From Bacillota bacterium (GTDB lineage Bacteria; Bacillota_I; Bacilli_A; Erysipelotrichales; Erysipelotrichaceae), in NCBI GenBank assembly GCA_023388995.1, contig JAEWFD010000013.1:1-64000 (forward strand): 64,000 nt of DNA. Direction: 5' to 3'. The number at the start of each line of letters is the position of its first letter. The stretch's first letter is position 1. Positions 55,731 to 63,900 of the stretch are shown in pieces. The translations under genes and the position numbers were made by a program. The notes below the pieces were generated by a model. It was not told the DNA's origin and did no database searches. It saw nothing but the letters and a program-made list of their open reading frames with translations.

Positions 55731-56892
55731 AGGAGATATCATAAAATGGTTTCAAACAAGTCAGACCTTGATCCAACAAGTACGTTAAGATCTTCACGAT
55801 CGTTTTAGCTGTATCTTTCCCCTCATAGGGATTATGGCATGTTTTCGCTGCAAACAGAAATTCTGCGTGATCGAGTTCATCCAAAGCATGCAAAATGGCC
55901 GCTTTGTTTGCTTCGCAATGAAGCACGCTGACAGCACTGATCCGCCCTTTTTGGCGATTGCCAATATTGATCGTCGGGATGCCAAAGCTTGGTGCTTCAA
56001 TGATACCGCTGCTGGAGTTGCCTACAACTGCCTTGCAATACTTCATGGCACTCAGAAATTTCTTTTGTCCCAAAGAACTGTAAATGGCGCTGGTATGAGG
56101 ATGCTTGACCACATACGCTTCCATTAAATCATTAAGATCATTGCGATGCAAATCAGCATTCGGCCGGGTGAACAAGACTTTGTATTGCGGCCTGAGTGCC
56201 AAAGCATCTAAAAGAGCCTGCATTTGGTGCACTTGGGACTGGGTTTCCATCGTCACCGGATGGAATGTCACCAGCAATGTATTCTCATCAACCGCAAAGC
56301 CAATTTCTCTTTGCAATTCTTCTTTGGAATACAGCGGCAGTTTTTTAACTTGTTCTACGCCCAAACTACCCACATTAAATACTTTATTAGGCTGCTCACC
56401 AAGTTGGATAATTCTATTCGCATATTGCTTGGTGGAGGCAAAATGAACATGGGACATCTTCGTAATGGCATGACGGAACATATCGTCCACTGCACCTTGG
56501 GTAATTTCGCCCCCATGAATATGACATACCGGAATTTGCATCATAGCACATGTACTGACAAGCGGAATCAACTCATACCGATCCCCTAGCACAACAACCA
56601 CATCAGGCATTAAGCGGGCCAATGCCGCGCCAATTCTTTGCTGCACATTCGCCATCGTTTGCAAGAGAGCCGAAACATCGTCCCCCTCTTCAAGGACAGT
56701 TACATATTCATCCACTTCAAAGCCATCATCGACAATCTGATTGCTTGTTGTACCATACAGCTGGGATAAATGGGTTCCCGTGACAATTAGCTGCAAGGCA
56801 ATCGCAGCCGATTGCTTCAATTCATACATAAGTGGCTGCAGAATACCATATTCTGCTCTTGTCGCTGTAATGACACATACCCTATGCATCAA
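55729..56892 (-). CDS. legG: Hydrolysing nucleotide-sugar 2-epimerase (NeuC/LegG-like)
   Basis: A 387-residue enzyme of the UDP-GlcNAc 2-epimerase fold. The start RVCVITATRAEYGILQPLM, GDRYELIP, HIHGGEITQGAVDD and NSSSGIIEAPSFG are hallmarks of the hydrolysing (NeuC/LegG) branch that releases an N-acetyl hexosamine and nucleotide. In the legionaminic route it acts after LegC and the acetyltransferase. Last gene of the cassette. Confidence 0.85.
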   Translation of the reverse strand: MMHRVCVITATRAEYGILQPLMYELKQSAAIALQLIVTGTHLSQLYGTTSNQIVDDGFEVDEYVTVLEEGDDVSALLQTMANVQQRIGAALARLMPDVVVVLGDRYELIPLVSTCAMMQIPVCHIHGGEITQGAVDDMFRHAITKMSHVHFASTKQYANRIIQLGEQPNKVFNVGSLGVEQVKKLPLYSKEELQREIGFAVDENTLLVTFHPVTMETQSQVHQMQALLDALALRPQYKVLFTRPNADLHRNDLNDLMEAYVVKHPHTSAIYSSLGQKKFLSAMKYCKAVVGNSSSGIIEAPSFGIPTINIGNRQKGRISAVSVLHCEANKAAILHALDELDHAEFLFAAKTCHNPYEGKDTAKTIVKILTYLLDQGLTCLKPFYDIS

Positions 56893-56902
56893 ACCCCTCC
56901 TC

Positions 56903-57952
56903 TTATTTGGCTTGCAATACTTGTTGCATATGATCTAATTCATCTAACTGCCCCATATCTAAAAAGGCGTCTTCCTTAATGATGTACGAGCCCATTTTTA
57001 GTTTTTTGTCGAGGCAGATTTCAAGCAAATCAGTCATATGGAAAAATTCCTGTTCAGGAAAATACGAAAATAGCTTTGGACTCACAACATACATCCCGGT
57101 ATTGATAAAGGCATTCATGACTGGTTTTTCCTTCACTTCCAAAACTTCTCCGTCATCGCCGAGCTGCAGCACGCCGTAGGGTATCTTCATTGGTTTCAAG
57201 GCTGTAACCACGGTAATTATATTCTGCTTTTCTTTATGCAAGCGCAGCAATTCTTCGATATTAAGATCAATCAGATTATCGCAATTGATCACAAAGAAAT
57301 CCTGTGTCAAACAATCCTGCATTTGGCGCAAGCTTCCGCCTGTTCCCGTCGGTTTTTGTTCTTCAATGTATGTAAAGCTGAGATGGTGCATCACATCATC
57401 AAAATAGGCCTTAATGATATTCTTTTTATAGTTCAATGACAAAATAAACTGATGCAAGCCAACTGCTGCGAAGCGTTCAATAATACGCTGCGCAATGGGT
57501 ACTCCTTGGATGGGAATAAGTGGTTTGGGAAGAACTGCAGTATAAGGATACAACCGCTCCCCTTTACCACCCGCCATCATCACAACCATGGTATCCAGCA
57601 GTGTTTTTTCCAACTCTTTGTTCACCACAACTGTTTTCGCAAATACAACATCAACGACATGCATCTTTTCATCCACAATAGGAACGCTTCCGATTTGATG
57701 TTCCTGCATCTTACTAAATGCTTCGGCTTTTGTTTGTGCAAACTGACATGGTGCTTTCATCACTTCATGCGCCAGTGCATCATGACGCTGATGCTTCAAG
57801 ACAAAACGGCGAATATCGCCATCTGTAATAGCACCCAGCAAAGTTTGATCATCCTCCACCACATAAACAATCTTCTGTGCAGATCGTTCCAGCAAGTCCA
57901 TGACCGCAAGCAGCGTTTCCTGCTTGGAGATAACATATTCCAGCATGCGCAT
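56903..57952 (-). CDS. CBS-domain nucleotidyltransferase (PtmE-like)
   Basis: A 349-residue fusion: two CBS domains (about residues 1-115) followed by a sugar-1-phosphate nucleotidyltransferase (about 120-349) with MMAGGKGERLYPYT. This layout matches PtmE, which makes GDP-glucosamine for the Campylobacter legionaminic acid route. The CBS pair may sense nucleotides. Nucleotide specificity cannot be read from sequence. It lies between LegG- and LegC-like genes, four bases from the latter. Confidence 0.82.
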   Translation of the reverse strand: MRMLEYVISKQETLLAVMDLLERSAQKIVYVVEDDQTLLGAITDGDIRRFVLKHQRHDALAHEVMKAPCQFAQTKAEAFSKMQEHQIGSVPIVDEKMHVVDVVFAKTVVVNKELEKTLLDTMVVMMAGGKGERLYPYTAVLPKPLIPIQGVPIAQRIIERFAAVGLHQFILSLNYKKNIIKAYFDDVMHHLSFTYIEEQKPTGTGGSLRQMQDCLTQDFFVINCDNLIDLNIEELLRLHKEKQNIITVVTALKPMKIPYGVLQLGDDGEVLEVKEKPVMNAFINTGMYVVSPKLFSYFPEQEFFHMTDLLEICLDKKLKMGSYIIKEDAFLDMGQLDELDHMQQVLQAK

Positions 57953-57955
57953 GAG

Positions 57956-59119
57956 CTACCCTCGTTTTCGGGAAAGGATGATACGAGCAACTTCGCGCGC
58001 ATCTTCCAATGCCAAATTAGTGGAACATGGGATATTCACAATCAAAGACTTATAATGCAGAGAACGCTCTAACGGTGCCGCAATGCAATCCTGATAAGGT
58101 TTTTGCTCATGAATCAATGCCCAAACAGGACGTACTTCAATTCCCTGCTCTTTCAGGGATGTCATGAGCTCATGTCTGGTACAGCCAAATTCTTCTTTCC
58201 AAAGAATAGAGAAAAACCAATGATTGCTGCGAATCTGATCGCGGTATGGAAGCAAGGTAATGCCTGTACCGGCAAATTCTTCGGCATAGACTTGATACAG
58301 TTTTTGCTTATGAGCAATAAAGTCTTCCAGACGTTCCAGCTGCCCGCAGCCAATTGCCGCCTGCACATTGGTCAAACGATAATTGTAGCCGACTTCATGA
58401 TGAACAAAATACCAAGCATCATCTTTTGCCTGAGTCGATAAATAGCGGATATGGCGAAGTGCTTCAGCATCTTTGCTGAGCACACAACCGCCGCCCCCCG
58501 TCGAGATAATCTTATTCCCATTAAAAGAATAGACACCAAAATCACCGATGGTACCAGCCATCTGGTTTTGGTATTTCCCTGTTTCATAGTAACTGCCGAT
58601 GGCTTCTGCAGCATCTTCAATGACAGCCATCGGATACTTTGCAACAATTTCCATAATCTGTTCCATATCTGCCAGATTGCCAAAAATGTGCACCACTACA
58701 ATAGCCCGAATGATACGGCCGCTTGCCTGGTGAATTGTCTGCCTGTCTTTTACAATACAACTGCTCTCTAAAAACGCCCGCAATTTCTTAGGATCAATGC
58801 ATAAAGAATCATCTACATCTAAAAACAGCGGATCAGCTTGGCAATAGCGAATAGGATTGATGGAAGCAATAAATGTTAAAGAAGGTGCCAAAACCAAATC
58901 ATCGGCCCCGACTTTCGCTTCCAAAAACGCAAGATGAAGCGCTGCTGTCCCGCTTCCCACAGCAACAACATCTTCTTTCTTGCTGTATTGCGCCAATTGC
59001 CGTTCAAAGCTATTTACATAACTGCCAACTGATGAAATCCAGCCATCTGCCATTGCCTGTGCAACATAAGTACTTTCCTTTCCCGTAATATTGGGAACGG
59101 ATAACGGAATCTGTTTCAT
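57956..59119 (-). CDS. legC: Sugar 4-aminotransferase (LegC/DegT family)
   Basis: A 387-residue PLP enzyme that aminates a nucleotide 4-keto sugar. The N-terminal GWISSVGSYVNSFE, the PLP region EDAAEAIGS and catalytic Lys in YSFNGNKIISTGGGG are present, typical of the LegC branch (longer N-terminus, IPLSVPNITGKE). Start uncertain: ATG 59119 gives the family N-terminus, while ATG 59149 is very close to an AAAGGAG. Follows legB by about 50 bases. Confidence 0.86.
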   Translation of the reverse strand: MKQIPLSVPNITGKESTYVAQAMADGWISSVGSYVNSFERQLAQYSKKEDVVAVGSGTAALHLAFLEAKVGADDLVLAPSLTFIASINPIRYCQADPLFLDVDDSLCIDPKKLRAFLESSCIVKDRQTIHQASGRIIRAIVVVHIFGNLADMEQIMEIVAKYPMAVIEDAAEAIGSYYETGKYQNQMAGTIGDFGVYSFNGNKIISTGGGGCVLSKDAEALRHIRYLSTQAKDDAWYFVHHEVGYNYRLTNVQAAIGCGQLERLEDFIAHKQKLYQVYAEEFAGTGITLLPYRDQIRSNHWFFSILWKEEFGCTRHELMTSLKEQGIEVRPVWALIHEQKPYQDCIAAPLERSLHYKSLIVNIPCSTNLALEDAREVARIILSRKRG

Positions 59120-59171
59120 AGTGTAACCATCTTGCCTGCCGCAAGACATTCTCCTTTTCTAGCGGTTCGCT

Positions 59172-60140
59172 TTATACCGTATAGCGGTCAATCTGATATG
59201 CATTCAAATGCTCTTTTAGCCACGCGACAGTTTCCGCAATACCCATTTCCAATGTATATGCGTTTGTCCAGCTTGTCAGCGCTTTTATTTTCTCATTGCT
59301 GCCAAGCAGCCGCTCCACTTCACTCTTCGCGGGACGCAAGCGCATTTGATCTTCCACAATTCGTGCATTAGGATTAATCTGATCAATCATCATCTGTGCC
59401 AATGCTCCCATTGATATTTCGTTGCCTGTCGCAATGTTGATTTCCTGCCCAATCGTCGCATCAGTTTTCAATATTTCAATAAACCCTTGCACAGTATCTT
59501 TCACATAATTAAAGTCCCGGGTAGGGTGCAAGGAACCTAACTTGATCTCTTCTTTTCCTGACAGCAGCTGGGTAATCAGCGTCGGAATAAACGCTCTGCT
59601 GCTTTGGCGCGGACCGTACGTATTAAAAGGACGCACAATCGTGACCGGCAAATCAAATGATCTGTAGTAGGATTCTGCCAACCGGTCGGCACCAATTTTA
59701 GTTGCTGAATATGGGGATTGTCCTTGGAATGGATGCAGTTCATCAATTGGTACATACTTTGCTGTTCCATAAACTTCGCTGGTTGATGTCGTTAAAATGC
59801 GCTTGTGGTTGATCCGAGCTGCCTCCAGCATATTCAACGTTCCTTGCACATTGGTTTCTACATACGCCTGCGGCGCCTGGTAGCTGTAAGGAATTGCAAT
59901 CAGTGCTGCCAAATGCAAAATAGCATCAACATCCTTGGTCAAGGAAATCATTTGGAAAGGATCTCTGACATCTCCTACCACGATTTCCATTTGCTCTTTA
60001 TAGGGGGATGAGTCAAGCCATCCATTGGTACCAAATGAGTTATAATATGTCAATGCACGAACATCAAATCCCTGCATGACCAATGCTTCACATAAATGGC
60101 TGCCAATAAAGCCATCTGCTCCTGTTACAAATACTTTCAT
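59172..60140 (-). CDS. legB: Nucleotide-sugar 4,6-dehydratase (LegB-like SDR)
   Basis: A 322-residue extended short-chain dehydrogenase. The NAD motif VTGADGFIGSHL, the TSTSEVYG strand and YSATK catalytic Lys are intact. The whole sequence looks like LegB, which makes the 4-keto-6-deoxy sugar in the legionaminic route. ATG 60140 follows TAGGAG. First gene of the cassette with its own promoter. Confidence 0.88.
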   Translation of the reverse strand: MKVFVTGADGFIGSHLCEALVMQGFDVRALTYYNSFGTNGWLDSSPYKEQMEIVVGDVRDPFQMISLTKDVDAILHLAALIAIPYSYQAPQAYVETNVQGTLNMLEAARINHKRILTTSTSEVYGTAKYVPIDELHPFQGQSPYSATKIGADRLAESYYRSFDLPVTIVRPFNTYGPRQSSRAFIPTLITQLLSGKEEIKLGSLHPTRDFNYVKDTVQGFIEILKTDATIGQEINIATGNEISMGALAQMMIDQINPNARIVEDQMRLRPAKSEVERLLGSNEKIKALTSWTNAYTLEMGIAETVAWLKEHLNAYQIDRYTV

Positions 60141-60160
60141 GTTTATCACTCCTAACCTAC

Positions 60161-60189
60161 ATTATACATGCCAGATAGCAGAAAAACAA
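60161..60189 (-). promoter_or_regulatory. Promoter of the sugar cassette
   Basis: On the minus strand TTGTTT (60184-60189) and a perfect TATAAT (60161-60166), 17 bases apart, downstream of the fba terminator. Confidence 0.65.
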
Positions 60190-60211
60190 TTTCAAAAAAA
60201 AAAACGGCAAG

Positions 60212-60241
60212 AAAAAAACCAGAAGAAAATCTTCCGGTTTT
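60212..60241 (-). terminator. Terminator of fba
   Basis: AAACCAGAAGA (60216-60226) pairs with TCTTCCGGTTT (60230-60240); the A-run at 60212-60218 gives the U-tract. Confidence 0.8.
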
Positions 60242-60249
60242 ATCTAAGC

Positions 60250-61185
60250 TTAGATTTTATTGGTGCTGCCAAGTACGTGCTTGATCTTATGCTCTACCAC
60301 TTCCGTGATATTGTTGCGAGCATCTGTCAAGTATTGACGTGGGTCAAAATGATCTGGATGATCATTGAAGTGTTTGCGGACAGAAGCTGTCATAGCCAAG
60401 CGAAGATCGGAGTCAATGTTGATCTTGCATACTGCCATGGTAGATGCTTGACGAAGCATTTCTTCCGGAATACCGATTGCATCCGGCATTTTGCCGCCAT
60501 TTTCATTTACAACTTTTACATATTCTTGCATAACAGAAGAAGCACCGTGAAGAACAATTGGGAATCCAGGCAATCTTCTTTGAATATCTTCCAAGATATC
60601 AAAACGCAATTTTGGTTTTTGACCAGGTTTGAATTTATATGCACCATGGCTTGTGCCGATGGCAATTGCCAAGCTGTCAACACCAGTACGGCGCACGAAT
60701 TCTTCTACTTGGGCAGGATCAGTAAATTGGGCATCTTCATCGGATACATTAACATCATCTTCGATACCAGCCAATTTCCCTAATTCGCCTTCTACTGTAA
60801 CACCAAATTTATGAGCATAGTCTACGACTTCTTTCGTAACCCGAATATTTTCTTCAAAATCATATTTGGAACCGTCAATCATAACGGAAGTAAATCCACC
60901 ATCAATACATGATTTACAAATCTCGAAATCTTCACCATGATCCAAATGCACAGCAATTGGAAGACCGGAATCTTCAATTGCAGCTTCAACCAGTTTCATC
61001 AAATATACGTGTTTCGCATATTTTCTTGCTCCAGCAGAAACTTGAAGAATAATTGGTGAGCTTTGGCGTTTTGCAGCTTCTACAATTCCTTGAACAATTT
61101 CCATGTTGTTCACATTGAACGCACCGATGGCATATCCTTCTTTGTACGCACGTTCAAACATTTCTCTCGTATTTACTAATGGCAT
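60250..61185 (-). CDS. fba: Fructose-bisphosphate aldolase, class II
   Basis: Zinc-dependent cleavage of fructose 1,6-bisphosphate in glycolysis. 311 residues. The metal-binding HLDHGEDFEICKSCIDGGF is near residue 79, and the later HGASS block is conserved. A strong ATAGGAGGG precedes the ATG. It has its own terminator, so is separate from the sugar cassette. Confidence 0.96.
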   Translation of the reverse strand: MPLVNTREMFERAYKEGYAIGAFNVNNMEIVQGIVEAAKRQSSPIILQVSAGARKYAKHVYLMKLVEAAIEDSGLPIAVHLDHGEDFEICKSCIDGGFTSVMIDGSKYDFEENIRVTKEVVDYAHKFGVTVEGELGKLAGIEDDVNVSDEDAQFTDPAQVEEFVRRTGVDSLAIAIGTSHGAYKFKPGQKPKLRFDILEDIQRRLPGFPIVLHGASSVMQEYVKVVNENGGKMPDAIGIPEEMLRQASTMAVCKINIDSDLRLAMTASVRKHFNDHPDHFDPRQYLTDARNNITEVVEHKIKHVLGSTNKI

Positions 61186-61303
61186 TTCATACCCTCCTAT
61201 AGTTTACAGTATTATTTTAATACATTTACGGAATTTTGAAAGTCCAGATGATTAATTTTTTTCATTTTTTGCAAAAAAGAATCTTTATTTTCTATGTATG
61301 TGC

Positions 61304-62311
61304 TTACTTTTCACTTTTCAGCTTATGATAGAAGTCTAATACATGCTGATAAAACAATGATTCTTCTTCCAAATGTGGAAAATGGGCTGATGCGTCAAAG
61401 AAATATGCTTCTTGACAATTAGCCAGTTCAGCCTCTTCAAGCAAATGATCCGCTGGAACAATATAATCATAACGGCCCCCAATCAGCATGCAAGGTACGG
61501 AAAGTTCTTGCTGCAAGTGCCATGCCGTTGCCAGCATTTCTTGATCCCAAAGCGGGCGCAGCTTTTTTTGCAGCCGTTCATATTGAAGCAGTTCCCAGCC
61601 ATTTTGCTCACTTTGAAACAGCATGCCATGCAGCTTGCTGACCGGATATGAAAAGGCCATTGCCGGGCGCTTTTGCTTCATCAGCCATTCTTGCTTTAAA
61701 ATGAACGATTTGCTTGCAAATTCTTCTTGCAATGTCCGTATCTGTGTTGCCTGCTTAGAATCCGGTTTTGCTTTTTCTTCTAACTTAGCCAGCACTTGGA
61801 CTTGTGTCTGAAGTATATCTTGATATTGGGCAATGCCCACATATCCTAGATAGGACTGTGTATCAGCAAGCAAAACCTCCGCAGCAATCACGCTGCCCAT
61901 GCCATGCCCTGCCAGCAGAACTTCATCCGCAAACACTTCTTTCTTGATATAGTCTGTCAGCAGCATCACATCATCCCGGAGCTGCTCCAAGAGCGGTGTA
62001 TCCTGCAAGTGATAACCTTGATAGGCAAAGGTAACAACCGTAAAATAGGGTTCCAGCGTCCGCAGATACTGACTGTATAGTCCCAGGGAAGCACCAAAAC
62101 TGTCCGGAATAATCAGCAAGATGGGATTGCCAGCCTGATGCGAACGAATCATCACCCGCATCCGCTGCTGCTTTAGCTGAACCTCTTTGATTGTATAAAC
62201 ACCTTTAGGATATTGAGCATTGGGATGCGTGGAAATCGGCCATAACAAAACACTTCCTGCCACGATTAAGGTGAAACCAAGAATCAATACTAAAACAATG
62301 CGCCGTTTCAT
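61304..62311 (-). CDS. Membrane-anchored alpha/beta hydrolase-fold protein lacking the nucleophile Ser
   Basis: A 335-residue protein with an N-terminal transmembrane helix (about 5-24). The nucleophile elbow, normally GxSxG, reads GHGMG: Gly137 (GGC at 61901-61903) stands where Ser is expected; AGC would restore it by one base. An Asp-like IGGRYDYIVPADH and a C-terminal His (SAHFPHLE) remain. The protein is thus probably a pseudoenzyme, or Ser140 or another residue serves. Four-base overlap with the phosphoesterase upstream. Confidence 0.8.
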   Translation of the reverse strand: MKRRIVLVLILGFTLIVAGSVLLWPISTHPNAQYPKGVYTIKEVQLKQQRMRVMIRSHQAGNPILLIIPDSFGASLGLYSQYLRTLEPYFTVVTFAYQGYHLQDTPLLEQLRDDVMLLTDYIKKEVFADEVLLAGHGMGSVIAAEVLLADTQSYLGYVGIAQYQDILQTQVQVLAKLEEKAKPDSKQATQIRTLQEEFASKSFILKQEWLMKQKRPAMAFSYPVSKLHGMLFQSEQNGWELLQYERLQKKLRPLWDQEMLATAWHLQQELSVPCMLIGGRYDYIVPADHLLEEAELANCQEAYFFDASAHFPHLEEESLFYQHVLDFYHKLKSEK

Positions 62312-62853
62312 TGAAACTGTATGGCATCCAGCAGATTGCCGGCTAAATCAAACAGTTCAAAAGAGGTCTCCTGCAAAATTCCATATGTTGGTATATGTCC
62401 GTTCTTCGGCAAAGAAATCGATCCCGGATTCAGCTGATAGATACCTTCTTCTTGTTTAAGAACAGGAATATGGGTATGTCCCGACAAATGAATATCTACA
62501 TTGGGCAGATTCGCAAAATCCATATACGCAGCCAAATGACCATGGGTTGCCAACACTGTTTTAGAGTTCAGCAGCAACATGACATAATCTGCCAGAATCG
62601 GCATCCCCAATACCATTTGATCCACTTCGCTGTCGCAATTGCCGCGAACTGCCAGAATCCTGGATTGGTATGCACGCAAGAGCTGGATACATTCTTTTGG
62701 ATCATATCCTTGCGGAAAATCATTGCGTGGACCAAAGTACAATACATCACCAAGCAACACGAGCTTATCAGCTTGCTGTGCTTCAAATTGATCCAGCAGC
62801 TGCTTCAAATAATATGCGGAACCATGAATATCGGATGCAATCAATAATTTCAT
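62308..62853 (-). CDS. YfcE-family metallophosphodiesterase
   Basis: A 181-residue calcineurin-like phosphodiesterase. Metal ligands: Asp8 and His10 in SDIHG, GDV, GNCD, THGH and SGHTH. All present, so it should be active on phosphodiesters; the physiological substrate is unknown. It overlaps the alpha/beta hydrolase by four bases and the flavodoxin by four, so the three form one operon. Confidence 0.92.
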   Translation of the reverse strand: MKLLIASDIHGSAYYLKQLLDQFEAQQADKLVLLGDVLYFGPRNDFPQGYDPKECIQLLRAYQSRILAVRGNCDSEVDQMVLGMPILADYVMLLLNSKTVLATHGHLAAYMDFANLPNVDIHLSGHTHIPVLKQEEGIYQLNPGSISLPKNGHIPTYGILQETSFELFDLAGNLLDAIQFQ

Positions 62854-63398
62854 GCAAGTTCTCTCCCTTCTTCTTGCTTTGCCAGAGCCACCAAAGGTGC
62901 AATTGCTTCCTTATTTACAAATTGAATCTGATCTGCTTGGACATCCAGCAACGCCGCTTCTTCTTTCGTTCGTGCATCCTGTCCTTTCGCAGACATTCTA
63001 AGCATACTGATGAGTGATTTGTGCATAAAATGCAATTTCTTATAATCCAAAGCTCCCCGGAAATGAAATATGGTGAACCATTTCTGCATTTCCTTTGTAA
63101 ACGTCTGGTTAATCATTCCTTGGAATGCTTCTTTGTAGATAGGATCCACCAATCCAACTGTGAAGAGCAGTATCTGTTTACCCTTCCAATGCTCAAAATT
63201 GCGAAGGACGAATGTAATGCCATCAATCTTTCCGGCATAAATGCCGCCGCCGAATATAATCGTATCATATTGCAGAAGTGCAGCTTCTTGGACATCCATG
63301 AGATCATATAGCGTCGCATCTAGTGCTTCCGCAATCCAAGCCGCGTACTGTTTTGTACAGCCATATGTCGATTTATAGATTACTGCTACTTTTTTCAT
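62850..63398 (-). CDS. Flavodoxin-domain protein
   Basis: A 182-residue FMN-binding protein. The phosphate-binding loop YKSTYGCTKQYA starts near residue 9, and IFGGGIYAGKI is the second FMN loop. Similar proteins are annotated as flavodoxins or HemG-like. ATG 63398 follows TAGAGGTGATTGT; an earlier in-frame ATG at 63446 lacks this. Divergent from the HxlR gene, which may control it. Confidence 0.82.
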   Translation of the reverse strand: MKKVAVIYKSTYGCTKQYAAWIAEALDATLYDLMDVQEAALLQYDTIIFGGGIYAGKIDGITFVLRNFEHWKGKQILLFTVGLVDPIYKEAFQGMINQTFTKEMQKWFTIFHFRGALDYKKLHFMHKSLISMLRMSAKGQDARTKEEAALLDVQADQIQFVNKEAIAPLVALAKQEEGRELA

Positions 63399-63529
63399 AC
63401 AATCACCTCTACCAAAAGTATGATTGATTGCGCTCTTTTTTGTCAAGTCTAATCCTTGATAATTGCTTGAAAGTTTAATTTAAGCAAGATAGAAACAAAT
63501 TTATTGCATATCATTTTATAAAAATTTCC

Positions 63530-63549
63530 ATACTTGATATACTAAGTAT
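63530..63549. promoter_or_regulatory. Inverted repeat between flavodoxin and HxlR genes
   Basis: ATACTT (63530-63535) and AAGTAT (63544-63549) flank eight bases that include a TATACT -10 box. The TACTT/AAGTA arms resemble HxlR (YodB-type) operators. Likely the binding site of the adjacent regulator. Confidence 0.5.
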
Positions 63550-63561
63550 AGATTTTAGGAG

Positions 63562-63876
63562 GTGATTCTTATCCAAGTCTGTGAATACATCGCATATGCT
63601 TCTCAAATACTCGGCCGAAAATGGAATATTCTTATTTTAGACGCTATGAAAGGATGCCCCGGCACTGTCGCAAGTTTCAGTGAAATAAAGGACAGCATTC
63701 AAACGATCACACCAAAGGCTTTGTCTTTGAAACTGACTGAACTCATTCAGTTCGGACTCGTCGAAAAAACTAGCATTCAGGAATATCAGCCAGCAAAATA
63801 TAAGCTCACAAAAAAAGGAGTGGATTTGGCTCATGCATTAGAACCAATCCGTTCCTGGTCAAAGCAGTACAAATGA
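63562..63876 (+). CDS. HxlR-family regulator
   Basis: A winged-helix protein of about 101-104 residues. The SQILGRKWNILILDA start, the TPKALSLKLTELIQFGLVEKT recognition area and KYKLTKKGVDLA wing fit HxlR. No ATG is in place: the GTG at 63562 lies inside a perfect AGGAGGTGAT, and the best spaced codon after it is ATC at 63571. Many members sense oxidants or quinones through a Cys; one Cys is present near the N-terminus. Probably represses the divergent flavodoxin gene. Confidence 0.82.
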   Translation: MILIQVCEYIAYASQILGRKWNILILDAMKGCPGTVASFSEIKDSIQTITPKALSLKLTELIQFGLVEKTSIQEYQPAKYKLTKKGVDLAHALEPIRSWSKQYK

Positions 63877-63900
63877 AAAGGCCCAGCAGGACCTTTTTTT
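63876..63900. terminator. Bidirectional terminator
   Basis: AAAAGGCC pairs with GG-A-CCTTTT around a short loop, followed by Ts; also at the end of the next gene on the minus strand. Confidence 0.65.
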
